The position numbers and the translations under genes are program-made. The notes under the pieces were generated by a model. That model made no database searches. It was not told the DNA's origin and saw only the letters and a list, made by a program, of their open reading frames with translations. From an uncultured Peptococcaceae bacterium (GTDB lineage: Bacteria > Bacillota > Peptococcia > Peptococcales > Peptococcaceae), in the NCBI GenBank assembly GCA_934229395.1, contig CAKQDL010000032.1, positions 1 through 21,881 of the forward strand: DNA of 21,881 nucleotides, read 5' to 3'. Below are positions 15,083 to 21,881 of the stretch, one piece after another. Position 1 is the first letter of the stretch. Every line of letters starts with the position of its first letter.

Positions 15083-15319
15083 TTAATTGTACACCATGCC
15101 CACAATGGCTGTAATTGCAAGAAAAATTGCTGCAGCCGCCATAATAAACACACCTACCTTGTCGCCCTCTTTTTTGTAATCGAGGCTTCTCGTTGCAAGG
15201 AGTCCCGCAACCGAAAAGAGCAAAATTGGCAAGGACACATTGTCAGACACAAAGCCTGTAAACTTGGCCACGGCCGACATCAGCACCGCAACAACCAAAA
15301 AAATACGCAATTGCTTCAT
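15083..15319 (-). CDS. Small membrane protein, function unknown
   Basis: A 78-residue hydrophobic protein with about three membrane segments (roughly residues 4-20, 28-43 and 56-76) and a short charged loop (RSLDYKKEGDKVG) between the last two. Not recognised. Its ribosome site (GGAGTAGAG) overlaps the stop of the flavin oxidoreductase gene, so it is translated in the same unit. It resembles in size and layout the 77-residue membrane protein at the other end of the unit, although I see no clear sequence similarity. Confidence 0.7.
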   Translation of the reverse strand: MKQLRIFLVVAVLMSAVAKFTGFVSDNVSLPILLFSVAGLLATRSLDYKKEGDKVGVFIMAAAAIFLAITAIVGMVYN

Positions 15320-15321
15320 CT

Positions 15322-16272
15322 CTACTCCATTTCTAATAGCTTATCCACATAGGCCGCATCTGTTAAAAGCGGACGGCCAATGCCCACCAAATCACAGGCA
15401 CCAGCAGTGAAGAATTTTTCACAGTCTTCCTTAGTGCGCAGGCCACCGGTTAGAATCACTGGAATATTTACAGCCGCCTTGATGCGCGCCGCCTCTTCAC
15501 CAAAATAGCCAGCCTCATCGTTCCCTGGCAAGGTGTATTTGCAGCAGCCGCCAGAAATATCCAGCACATCCACGCCGGCTGCTTCAAAAAGTTTTGCCGC
15601 CTTTGCAGCCTCTCCCATACTAGAGCCACCTTCCAAATGGTCCACAGCACCAAAACGGAAAGCGATTGGATAGTCTGCGCCCACAGCCTCACGCACAGCG
15701 CGAATAATTTCGCATTGCAAGCGCGTGCGCCCTTCTAAGCTGCCACCATATAGATCGGTGCGATGGTTGTGCAGTGGTGAGTAGAATTGATTGAGCAAGT
15801 AGCCATGGGCGCAATGGATTTCTACCCCGTCATAGCCCACTTCCTTGGCACGCTTGGCTGCCGCTACATAATAGCCCTTCACTTCTCTAATCTCGTCTAA
15901 GGACAGCTCATCCACAACCACAGGATTTTGGTTTGGCACATTTTCCCTAATTTGCACACCTGCATGGTTGATTTGTGCAAACACCTTGGTCGTGCCCTTT
16001 TGGTGGATGGCCTCAACAAGGCGTTTGAGCCCTTCCATATCGGCGTGCTCATCCATCGGCAGCATATGAAGAGAGGCCTTACCGCGCTTCTCAACATAGG
16101 CATGCTCGGTGATGATAAGGCCAATATGACCGCTGCGTTCCTTGTAATAGTCAATGAGGGCCTCGCTCACACGGCCATCTTCCGTTTTTTCTGTCGCCAT
16201 TGGTGGCATCACCATGCGGTTGGCTAAAGTCAAGCTGCCAATCTTTATTTTATCCTTGTACATCTCGTCCAC
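15322..16272 (-). CDS. NADH:flavin oxidoreductase, old yellow enzyme family
   Basis: A 316-residue FMN TIM-barrel oxidoreductase. Family features: IGSLTLANRMVMPPMAT at the N-terminus (11-27), the HCAHGYLLNQFYSPLHNHR and TDLYGG block (153-177) with substrate-binding His153 and His156, and VGIGRPLL at the end (about 296-303). It stops at the end of the barrel, so it lacks the [4Fe-4S]/FAD/NADPH C-terminal half of 2,4-dienoyl-CoA reductase-like members. Such enzymes reduce activated C=C bonds; the substrate is not predictable here. Start: ATG preceded by AAAGGAG; the previous gene stops 6 bases upstream. It lies between two tiny membrane proteins. Confidence 0.93.
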   Translation of the reverse strand: MDEMYKDKIKIGSLTLANRMVMPPMATEKTEDGRVSEALIDYYKERSGHIGLIITEHAYVEKRGKASLHMLPMDEHADMEGLKRLVEAIHQKGTTKVFAQINHAGVQIRENVPNQNPVVVDELSLDEIREVKGYYVAAAKRAKEVGYDGVEIHCAHGYLLNQFYSPLHNHRTDLYGGSLEGRTRLQCEIIRAVREAVGADYPIAFRFGAVDHLEGGSSMGEAAKAAKLFEAAGVDVLDISGGCCKYTLPGNDEAGYFGEEAARIKAAVNIPVILTGGLRTKEDCEKFFTAGACDLVGIGRPLLTDAAYVDKLLEME

Positions 16273-16278
16273 TCCTTT

Positions 16279-16512
16279 TTAAAAGAAATGCTTCATGACA
16301 AACGCCACGCACAAAACAGCCATTAAAACTGCGGCCAAAAAATCCAAAGCGCTAGCTAGCTTGTTACGCTCTCGCCACGCTTCCACCATACGCACTGCCA
16401 TAAAACAGCCAAGAGAAATATATATAATTGGTAGTGCCACCGTCACAGGCAACCATTCCAAAAAAGTCGCAAAGCCTGCAACAATAGCTGTAATAAGCAA
16501 TATTTTCTTCAC
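16279..16512 (-). CDS. Small membrane protein, function unknown
   Basis: A 77-residue protein, first gene of the three-gene flavin oxidoreductase unit. It has about three hydrophobic segments (3-18, 22-42, 55-75) separated by a charged loop (VEAWRERNKLA). Not recognised. ATG has TAGGAGT upstream. Its position suggests a membrane partner for the oxidoreductase, but this is only positional inference. Confidence 0.7.
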   Translation of the reverse strand: MKKILLITAIVAGFATFLEWLPVTVALPIIYISLGCFMAVRMVEAWRERNKLASALDFLAAVLMAVLCVAFVMKHFF

Positions 16513-16544
16513 ATTTTCACACTCCTACACGGTTTATAAAAAAC

Positions 16545-16550
16545 ATTATA
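16545..16550 (-). promoter_or_regulatory. Extended -10 promoter of the flavin oxidoreductase unit
   Basis: Minus strand TGCTATAAT: a consensus -10 with the extended TGN motif, about 33 bases upstream of the first ATG. The -35 region (TGGAAT at 17 bases) is weak. Confidence 0.55.
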
Positions 16551-16612
16551 GCACAGGCGCGCAAGCCATTCCATGTGACAAATGCAAAGAATGAGCAAAG
16601 TTTACAAAAAGC

Positions 16613-17275
16613 CTAGGTGCTCACGCGGTAATGGCCATAAATTTCTCCCCAATGAGAAAGGGTGTTTTCTTCGTACGTCTTTTGGTGGGTGCTGTAGTGA
16701 TGAATCAGATAAGGCACGCCGCGGTTGTTGCGTTTGTCAGACACAATACCAATGTGATCTCTAAAAATCACAATGTCGCCGCCCTGCCACTGGTCTATCT
16801 CGTCCAAATCGGTGGTAAGCGCCACAGCATGGCGCGAAAAATACACGCGCAAATTCACCACGCGGCGAAAATCAATGTTACTGTCTGGCGTTATGCCGCC
16901 ATAAGCCTCTGGCGCTTGGCGAATGTCCGCATTCACCAGCGCACGCAAATCGTAGCCCGCCGCCAGAAGCCCTTGCGCCACCACATCGGTGCACACGCCG
17001 TAGCCATCTGTTGGATAGCCGCCATCATAATAGGCACTCTTGTATGTTGGCTCCGTTGCCACATAGGCCTTCGCGCCAGCGAGGATGTCGCTTTGGTCAT
17101 CTACGCCATCGCCGTCCTTGTCCACGCTGCTCACTATATCTTTAATACCAAAGTCTGCATTGTACCTAGGCCCCAAGGGCCACGCGCTGCGCAGATTTAT
17201 TTCTCCAGGCAAAAGCGCCCAACAGAGAAGCGCTACCAAAAGAACAAAAGCGCCAGCCTTCGCCAATGATTTCAT
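16613..17275 (-). CDS. Exported DUF1287 protein, putative cysteine hydrolase
   Basis: A 220-residue protein with an N-terminal membrane anchor or signal segment (about 7-22) and a DUF1287 domain (PF06940): YGVCTDVVAQGLLAAGYDL (92-110, candidate nucleophile Cys95), the NIDFRRVVNL segment, GGDIVIF and HIGIVSD (His174). The fold is thought related to NlpC/P60-type Cys-His hydrolases, so a cell-wall or small-molecule amidase role is plausible but unproven. Between anchor and domain is a calcium-loop-like DKDGDGVDD (52-60). I start it at ATG 17275: the earlier in-frame GTG at 17284 overlaps the AAAGGAG ribosome site. Candidate -10 TAAGAT with TGN extension lies upstream. Divergent from the next gene. 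Confidence 0.85.
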   Translation of the reverse strand: MKSLAKAGAFVLLVALLCWALLPGEINLRSAWPLGPRYNADFGIKDIVSSVDKDGDGVDDQSDILAGAKAYVATEPTYKSAYYDGGYPTDGYGVCTDVVAQGLLAAGYDLRALVNADIRQAPEAYGGITPDSNIDFRRVVNLRVYFSRHAVALTTDLDEIDQWQGGDIVIFRDHIGIVSDKRNNRGVPYLIHHYSTHQKTYEENTLSHWGEIYGHYRVST

Positions 17276-17381
17276 TGTTTCCACTCCTTTCGCCCCTCTC
17301 TATCTTAGCAAATCGCAGGCGTGTATTGAGCAAGATATGATGTCAAACGCCCTCGTTCTTTCTGAAAATTGTTAATATTTC

Positions 17382-17410
17382 TTTATCTTTCAACGCTTTC
17401 AAGGTATAAT
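17382..17410 (+). promoter_or_regulatory. Promoter of the copper-amine-oxidase-like gene
   Basis: TATAAT at 17405-17410 with a weak -35 (TTTATC, 17382-17387) 17 bases upstream. Leader of roughly 35 bases with AAAGGAG before the chosen ATG. Confidence 0.6.
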
Positions 17411-17452
17411 AAAAAGAACAAAACAGTGAATCTTTCAAAGGAGATGAAAAAG

Positions 17453-18391
17453 ATGAAACGCACGAAAATCTTTGCCCTAGTGCTTGCCTTCGGCCTCTTC
17501 GTTGGCGCCTCCTCTGCCCTGGCCGATAACCGAAGCGAGATGTACACCTGGAACTGCGCCTCCAACCTCACCATCCACATTGACGGCGCTTATCTGCCTT
17601 GCGATGTAGAGCCTGTCATCATCGAAGGCCGCACCCTCATGCCATTGCGTGCTGCTGGCGAAGCCTTGGGCGCTAGCGTGGACTGGAACAATGACACGCG
17701 CACAGCCATCCTCACCAAAGGCACGAAGGAGGTACGCTTCACCATTGGAAGCAGCACCTACTATGTGAATAGCATAGCCCAATCTACAGACGTTGCACCT
17801 CAAATTGTCAAAGACCGCACGATGATTCCGTTGCGCGTATTTGCCGAAGCATTGGACACCGCTGTCACTTGGAACCAAGCCATGTATGACGTAGCCATCG
17901 ACACCCCTACTGAGGACCTTGAGCAACCGACCTTCCCAGCGAACGCCCCAGGCGACATCTATATGTGGCTAGAAAAGTATTACGTGCCGACAGACAGTGC
18001 CGATGGCTTTGCTGGCACCTGGCATTTTGAATCCAGCTTCGATGCTGGCGATGGCAATGTTATCATCACGAGAACCTACTACTTTATCTCTAAGCTTGGC
18101 GAAAATTATCAATTCATCATCCTGGCGGCAGAAGATATGCCAGGTTATGACGACACCATCATAACCATCGTCAAAAACGACGCTTGGCGCACCGGCGATA
18201 CCACCCTGCGCTGCTACAATGTGCCAAACATTGCTTACTTCTACGGACCTGCTCGCGGATTCACCTACGAAGGCTACAGCGATTTTGAATACTTCCGCGA
18301 CGCCCTTATTCAAACGGGCTACCTCGACACCTTTGGTAGCGGCGAACACTACACAGAAATGAACGAACCAGCCTACCATTTCGATTACTAA
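17453..18391 (+). CDS. Secreted copper-amine-oxidase N-domain (PF07833) protein
   Basis: The only plus-strand gene. A Sec signal peptide is clear (KRTKIFALVLAFGLFVGA, cleavage probably after ALA at residues 22-24). Residues about 45-155 form the PF07833 domain: EGRTLMPLRAAGEALGASVDW and KDRTMIPLRVFAEALDTAVTW, two copies of the repeat. The C-terminal 150 residues (GDIYMWLEKYYVPTDSADGF onward) match no family I know and are rich in aromatic and acidic residues. Despite the name there is no oxidase domain; such proteins are common extracellular stalk or cell-wall-associated modules in Bacillota. I start at ATG 17453 because AAAGGAG lies nine bases upstream, whereas ATG 17444 directly abuts it. 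312 residues. Confidence 0.85.
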   Translation: MKRTKIFALVLAFGLFVGASSALADNRSEMYTWNCASNLTIHIDGAYLPCDVEPVIIEGRTLMPLRAAGEALGASVDWNNDTRTAILTKGTKEVRFTIGSSTYYVNSIAQSTDVAPQIVKDRTMIPLRVFAEALDTAVTWNQAMYDVAIDTPTEDLEQPTFPANAPGDIYMWLEKYYVPTDSADGFAGTWHFESSFDAGDGNVIITRTYYFISKLGENYQFIILAAEDMPGYDDTIITIVKNDAWRTGDTTLRCYNVPNIAYFYGPARGFTYEGYSDFEYFRDALIQTGYLDTFGSGEHYTEMNEPAYHFDY

Positions 18392-18405
18392 AGTCTTGCA
18401 TAAAA

Positions 18406-18452
18406 AGAAGCGTCCAGTTCGAACCGTGCAATGGTTCTAGCTAGACGCTTTT
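18406..18452. terminator. Bidirectional terminator between convergent genes
   Basis: Stem AAGCGTC/GACGCTT with an inner GAACC/GGTTC helix (18408-18450). T tract on plus (CTTTTAATTG) and on minus (CTTCTTTTTA), so it can end both the plus-strand secreted-protein gene and the minus-strand feo transcript. Confidence 0.85.
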
Positions 18453-18458
18453 AATTGT

Positions 18459-18608
18459 CTATTGATTTTTCATACTGCATCCGCTGGCGCAATGGCTGCA
18501 ATCGCCACCACAGCTCAGGGATTTTCCGGCTTTTTTATTGCTGCGCATTTTTCCAAGCGCTAGACCAATGGCCATAAGCAAAAGCACAGCCGTTACAATC
18601 GTTCCCAT
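18459..18608 (-). CDS. FeoB-associated Cys-rich membrane peptide
   Basis: A 49-residue peptide. One N-terminal membrane helix (about residues 3-18, TIVTAVLLLMAIGLAL) is followed by a basic linker and a cysteine cluster, SCGGDCSHCASGCS (Cys33, 37, 40, 44). This is the layout of the FeoB-associated Cys-rich family (PF12669), typically encoded right after feoB in Bacillota. ATG has AAGGAGG eight bases upstream and lies 14 bases after the feoAB stop. The protein probably helps FeoB handle ferrous iron at the membrane, but its exact job is unknown. Confidence 0.92.
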   Translation of the reverse strand: MGTIVTAVLLLMAIGLALGKMRSNKKAGKSLSCGGDCSHCASGCSMKNQ

Positions 18609-18622
18609 AATTCCTCCTTTGC

Positions 18623-20974
18623 TTAAAAAAGCAGCAGCAAACTATGTACTGCAAAGGCCACAAGCCAAGCAATAAGACATTGGCCCACCGCAACGCCCAC
18701 GGCCCACTTTGTGCCAAGCTCGCGCTTGATGGAGGCAATGGCCGCCACGCAAGGCGTATAGAGCAAGCAGAACACAAGCAGTGAGGCAGCGCTTGTGGTG
18801 GTCAGAATGCTTGTAATACTTACATCCGCGCCCATAAGCACCGAAAGAGTGGATACCACGCTTTCCTTGGCCATAAAGCCCGAGATGAGCGCTGTAGAAA
18901 TGCGCCAGTCACCAAAGCCTAAAGGTGCAAATATTGGCGCAAGCACGCCAGCGACCATCGACAACATACTATCGTGTGAATCGCTCACAAGGTTCAAGTG
19001 CATATCGAAGCTTTGTAAGAACCAAATAACAATGGTTGCTACAAAGATGACTGTAAAGGCGCGTTCCAAAAAGTCCTTAGCCTTGTCCCACAAAAGGAGC
19101 CCAACATTTTTGGCCCCTGGCATACGGTAGTTCGGCAATTCCATCACAAAGGGCACAGGCTCACTTTGAAACATGGTGTGCTTCATAAGAAGCGCTATTA
19201 CAACACCCACAGCCATCCCCAAAAAGTACAGGCCAATCATCACAATGGCACCATTTTCTGGGAAGAAAGCTTCGGTAAAAAAGGCATAAATTGGCAACTT
19301 GGCCGAACAGCTCATAAACGGCGTGAGCAAAATCGTCATACGGCGGTCACGCTCAGAGGAGAGGGTGCGGCTGGCCATAACCCCTGGCACCGTGCAACCA
19401 AAGCCAATGAGCATTGGCACAATACTGCGCCCCGAAAGGCCCATTTTACGCAAAAGCTTATCCATAATAAAGGCTACACGCGCCATATAGCCGCTGTCCT
19501 CGAGGATAGATAAAAAGAAAAACAGCGTCACAATAATTGGTAGGAAGCTAAGCACGCTCCCTACACCGTTAAACACGCCATCAATAATCAGCGAGCGCAA
19601 AGCCTCGTTGACACCATAGCTTGTAAGCATGTGATTGACGCCCTCGGTAAGAAGCCCGATCAAGGTTTCCAGCCAACTCTGAAGCGCTGCACCAATGACG
19701 TTAAAGGTGAGCCAAAACATAAGGCCCATAATTCCAACAAAGGCCGGAATGCCCGTGTATTTTCCCGTCAAAACGGCATCGAGCTGGCTGCTGCGACGGT
19801 GCTCCTTGCTTTCCTTGGGCTTAATGACCGTGGCTTGGCAAACCTCGTTGATAAAACGAAAACGCACACTAGCAATGACCGAGGCCCGATCCATGCCACT
19901 TTCAATTTCCATTTGGTGATTGATATGCTCAATCATTTCTTTTTCGTTTTGCTCAAGGGCGAGCTTTTCCACGAGAAGGGGATCGCCCTCTGCAAGCTTG
20001 CTCGCTGCAAAACGCATAGGAATATGCGCGCGCTCTGCGTGGTCCTCAATCAGGTGCATAATCGCATGAATGGAACGGTGCGCTGCACCATCGTCACAGC
20101 CAGAGCAACAAAAATCCATCTTTGCCGGTCCTTCTTGGTATTTTGCCACGTGGATGGCATGGGCCACAAGCTCCTCCACCCCTTGATTTTTCATGGCAGA
20201 AATAGGCACCACCGGCACGCCCAAAAAAGCCTCCATTTCGTTGACCAAAATAGAGCCGCCATTGCCCACCATTTCATCCATCATATTGAGGGCCACGACC
20301 ATTGGAATGTCAAGCTCCATCAGCTGCATGGTGAGGTAGAGGTTGCGCTCGATATTGGTGGCGTCAAGAATATTGATGATGCCACGCGGTCTGTTTTCCA
20401 AAAGAAATTCACGCGTCACAATTTCCTCGCTGCTATAAGGGGACATCGAGTAGATCCCTGGCAGGTCCGTAATGAGGGTATTCGGATGGCCCTTAATCAC
20501 GCCATCCTTGCGGTCCACCGTTACGCCAGGAAAATTGCCAACGTGTTGGTTGGAGCCTGTGAGCTGGTTAAAAAGCGTGGTCTTGCCACAGTTTTGGTTG
20601 CCCACGAGGGCAAAGGTCAAGACCTCGTCATCTGGAAGAGGATTTTCTTCCTCCTTATTGTGGAATTTCCCGCCTTCACCAATGCCTGGGTGACTGGTGG
20701 CCGTCACCTGTTTTTCCGTTTTTATAACACGCTTTGCTGAGTGCGCCTCGGTAATGGCAATCTTGCCTGCATCCTCCAAGCGAATTGTGAGGCTGTAGCC
20801 ATGGATGCGCAGCTCAATGGGATCCCCCATTGGCGCATACTTCACCACCGTCACCTCCGCGCCTTGGATGAGGCCCATATCTAGAAAATGCTGTCTGAGG
20901 GCACCTTCGCCGCCAACCGATACAATCGTTGCCGTTTTCCCAACAGGCAGATCTTTGAGTGTCATATCCGCCAT
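18623..20974 (-). CDS. feoAB: Fused FeoA-FeoB ferrous iron transporter
   Basis: Ferrous iron importer in the inner membrane. Residues 1-77 form a FeoA SH3-like domain; after a charged linker comes FeoB: G1 GNQNCGKTT (125-133), G2 GNFPGVTVD, G3 DLPG (170-173), G4 NMMD (230-233), then a helical regulatory domain and the membrane part with the two Gate segments (e.g. GFGCTVPGVMASRTL and TPFMSCSAKLP). 783 residues. Between the G domain and the helical domain is a cysteine cluster, CCSGCDD (about 289-295), not standard for FeoB. ATG 20974 is chosen because GGAAGG lies 7 bases upstream; an earlier GTG in frame overlaps that site. Followed by the Cys-rich partner. Confidence 0.97.
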   Translation of the reverse strand: MADMTLKDLPVGKTATIVSVGGEGALRQHFLDMGLIQGAEVTVVKYAPMGDPIELRIHGYSLTIRLEDAGKIAITEAHSAKRVIKTEKQVTATSHPGIGEGGKFHNKEEENPLPDDEVLTFALVGNQNCGKTTLFNQLTGSNQHVGNFPGVTVDRKDGVIKGHPNTLITDLPGIYSMSPYSSEEIVTREFLLENRPRGIINILDATNIERNLYLTMQLMELDIPMVVALNMMDEMVGNGGSILVNEMEAFLGVPVVPISAMKNQGVEELVAHAIHVAKYQEGPAKMDFCCSGCDDGAAHRSIHAIMHLIEDHAERAHIPMRFAASKLAEGDPLLVEKLALEQNEKEMIEHINHQMEIESGMDRASVIASVRFRFINEVCQATVIKPKESKEHRRSSQLDAVLTGKYTGIPAFVGIMGLMFWLTFNVIGAALQSWLETLIGLLTEGVNHMLTSYGVNEALRSLIIDGVFNGVGSVLSFLPIIVTLFFFLSILEDSGYMARVAFIMDKLLRKMGLSGRSIVPMLIGFGCTVPGVMASRTLSSERDRRMTILLTPFMSCSAKLPIYAFFTEAFFPENGAIVMIGLYFLGMAVGVVIALLMKHTMFQSEPVPFVMELPNYRMPGAKNVGLLLWDKAKDFLERAFTVIFVATIVIWFLQSFDMHLNLVSDSHDSMLSMVAGVLAPIFAPLGFGDWRISTALISGFMAKESVVSTLSVLMGADVSITSILTTTSAASLLVFCLLYTPCVAAIASIKRELGTKWAVGVAVGQCLIAWLVAFAVHSLLLLF

Positions 20975-21006
20975 CTGTAAACCTTCCTTCACTTAGTATG
21001 TTACAG

Positions 21007-21035
21007 ATTTTACCACGAAGGCAGGAATTGGTCGA
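21007..21035 (-). promoter_or_regulatory. feoAB promoter
   Basis: Minus strand: TCGACC (21030-21035), 17-base spacer, TAAAAT (21007-21012). An inverted ATAGC/GCTAT pair (about 21034-21063) lies just upstream and could bind a regulator; I see no clear Fur or DtxR consensus. Confidence 0.5.
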
Positions 21036-21090
21036 TAGCTTTGGACAAATTTAGTTTGCTATAGCTAGCTTTTATTGATACACTCTATGC

Positions 21091-21136
21091 AACAAGCCGC
21101 TGATTGCCAGCCTGTGCCAACAATCAACGGCTTGTT
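21091..21136 (-). terminator. Strong hairpin after the 144-residue gene
   Basis: Arms of 16 bases (21091-21106 and 21121-21136) complementary at 15 positions; the one mismatch is C-A on plus but a G-U pair in minus-strand RNA, so the minus transcript can pair fully. It lies 4 bases after the stop of the 144-residue gene. No clear U tract follows, so it may be a weak terminator or a 3'-end stabiliser. Confidence 0.6.
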
Positions 21137-21139
21137 TGT

Positions 21140-21574
21140 CTATTCTTTTTTACGCTCAGCGAGCACCAAAGCGCGCCACGCCACAAAGCCCGTCAGTACT
21201 TGCAAGATTCCCACAATAAAAAAGGTGGTAGACAGCACATTGCGCGGGAAGATGACAAATTGAATCATAATCCACGCCATAAGCACGAGCCCCAACACGC
21301 CACCCAAAAGAACGCCCAACTTTTTCTTTTTGAGCAGCAGACAAGCCGCTACAAGGTTTGGCACACCGTTCACGCACAAAAGCGCAAGCCCAGGAAAGAG
21401 GAAATTTTGAAAGAGCACACCCGCAAAAGGCAGTACCTGAAAATACACCAGCATTGGCCCCATGCCCATGTTGCTCCCATCAATGGCGCTCAGCATCCCT
21501 ATAGCGCCACCAACAGCACCAATCCCCACAAAAAGGCACCAAAAAAGCAACACCCGCCTAGCAATCTGATACAT
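21140..21574 (-). CDS. Four-helix membrane protein, function unknown
   Basis: A 144-residue protein with four hydrophobic segments (about 8-28, 45-68, 84-106 and 115-135) and a basic loop LLLKKKKLG before the third. The C-terminus (AERKKE) is charged. Not recognised; it could belong to one of several small DUF membrane families. ATG has GGAGAAAGG shortly upstream. Its own promoter and a strong hairpin immediately after the stop suggest a single-gene transcript separate from feoAB. Confidence 0.75.
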   Translation of the reverse strand: MYQIARRVLLFWCLFVGIGAVGGAIGMLSAIDGSNMGMGPMLVYFQVLPFAGVLFQNFLFPGLALLCVNGVPNLVAACLLLKKKKLGVLLGGVLGLVLMAWIMIQFVIFPRNVLSTTFFIVGILQVLTGFVAWRALVLAERKKE

Positions 21575-21617
21575 CTACCTTTCTCCTCTCAAGCCCTCTG
21601 CTTTTTAATATACTTTT

Positions 21618-21646
21618 ATTATACGCCTCTTGGGTGCTGTTGGCAG
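21618..21646 (-). promoter_or_regulatory. Promoter of the 144-residue membrane protein
   Basis: Minus strand: CTGCCA (21641-21646), 17-base spacer, TATAAT (21618-21623). Good -10, partial -35. Confidence 0.55.
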
Positions 21647-21663
21647 AGATTTTTAATACCTAT

Positions 21664-21722
21664 GGCGCAAATAAATCGACCATTCAAGCACCTTGTACCT
21701 GAATGGTCAATTTATTTACGCC
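21664..21722 (-). repeat. Long inverted repeat with 23-base arms
   Basis: Arms 21664-21686 and 21700-21722 flank a 13-base loop and pair at 21 of 23 positions. Both mismatches are C-A on plus and therefore G-U on minus, so a minus-strand RNA would form an uninterrupted 23-bp helix. No U tract follows. It lies just upstream of the promoter of the 144-residue gene; it may belong to an RNA or an interspersed repeat. Confidence 0.7.
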
Positions 21723-21881
21723 AGTTTTCAGTCAAGTCCAAATTAGTGTGTAAAATACCTTTGGGTATTAATCGTGCGTGTCATCTGCTCTAGAACTCAA
21801 GTCACTAAAAAGGCAGTTTGTTCTAAGGCGATTCGGTGAAATGTTGCAAGTACATCTGTTGACATTAACTTGCGATAGCTT
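21723..21881. other. Right-end gene-free stretch with truncated promoter-like element
   Basis: No gene is visible here. A small hairpin AATACC/GGTATT sits near 21756-21771. At 21859 begins TTGACA on plus, with exactly 17 bases to the window edge, so a -10 box could lie directly outside; this cannot be judged from the window. Confidence 0.3.

Noticed and set aside
19631..20740. 369-codon open frame on plus, antisense to feoAB
   Set aside because: The His/Asn/Lys-rich translation is the mirror of the FeoB G domain; no independent signals.
1..21881. tRNA genes, CRISPR arrays, insertion sequences or phage genes
   Set aside because: No cloverleaf-like T-loop signatures, no regularly spaced repeats, and no transposase, integrase or structural phage proteins were seen by eye.

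Overview
The window most likely comes from the chromosome of an anaerobic, Gram-positive-lineage bacterium (Bacillota; perhaps Negativicutes, but the sequence alone does not settle the class). The evidence is a T-box leader in front of pheST, near-consensus sigma-A promoters with strong AGGAGG-type ribosome sites, a FeoAB ferrous-iron importer with a FeoB-associated Cys-rich peptide, an oxygen-labile type of IlvD, and a dissimilatory (bi)sulfite reductase locus. Nineteen of the twenty protein genes lie on the minus strand; only the copper-amine-oxidase-like secreted protein is on plus. I see no tRNA, IS element, phage gene or CRISPR array.

Right to left, in the direction of most transcription: (i) 21140-21574 encodes an unknown four-helix membrane protein, preceded by a long inverted repeat. 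(ii) 18459-20974 is the iron-uptake pair: fused FeoAB and a 49-residue Cys-rich membrane peptide. (iii) 17453-18391 (+) is a secreted copper-amine-oxidase-N-domain protein, convergent with feo across a shared bidirectional terminator, and divergent from a DUF1287 exported putative cysteine hydrolase. (iv) 15083-16512 is a three-gene unit in which an old-yellow-enzyme flavin oxidoreductase sits between two tiny membrane proteins. (v) 10460-15073 is a Phe T-box, pheS, pheT and lgt, closed by a terminator. (vi) 2773-10381 runs leuS, a CbiA/DsrN-type amidase, a 2x[4Fe-4S] ferredoxin, dsrA, dsrB, dsrD, an unrecognised 66-residue gene and dsrC, ending in a strong terminator. (vii) 299-2685 is a PRPP-transferase-like gene followed by ilvD, with its own promoter and terminator. 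(viii) 1-207 is a stable-RNA (almost certainly rRNA) control region with two tandem near-consensus promoters, a leader hairpin and boxA, pointing off the left edge.

The dsr locus is the main interest. It holds the catalytic subunits (DsrAB), the allosteric activator DsrD, the sulfur-carrier DsrC with both C-terminal redox cysteines, a likely siroheme amidase (DsrN) and a ferredoxin. It has no sat, aprAB or dsrMKJOP within the window. This fits reduction of sulfite, possibly released from organosulfonates, rather than a complete sulfate pathway, but genes elsewhere could supply the rest. FeoAB would help supply iron for the heavy Fe-S and siroheme demand; that link is inference. Two features look new or understudied: the 66-residue gene translationally coupled to dsrC behind a candidate internal promoter, and placement of dsrN 4 bp behind leuS.
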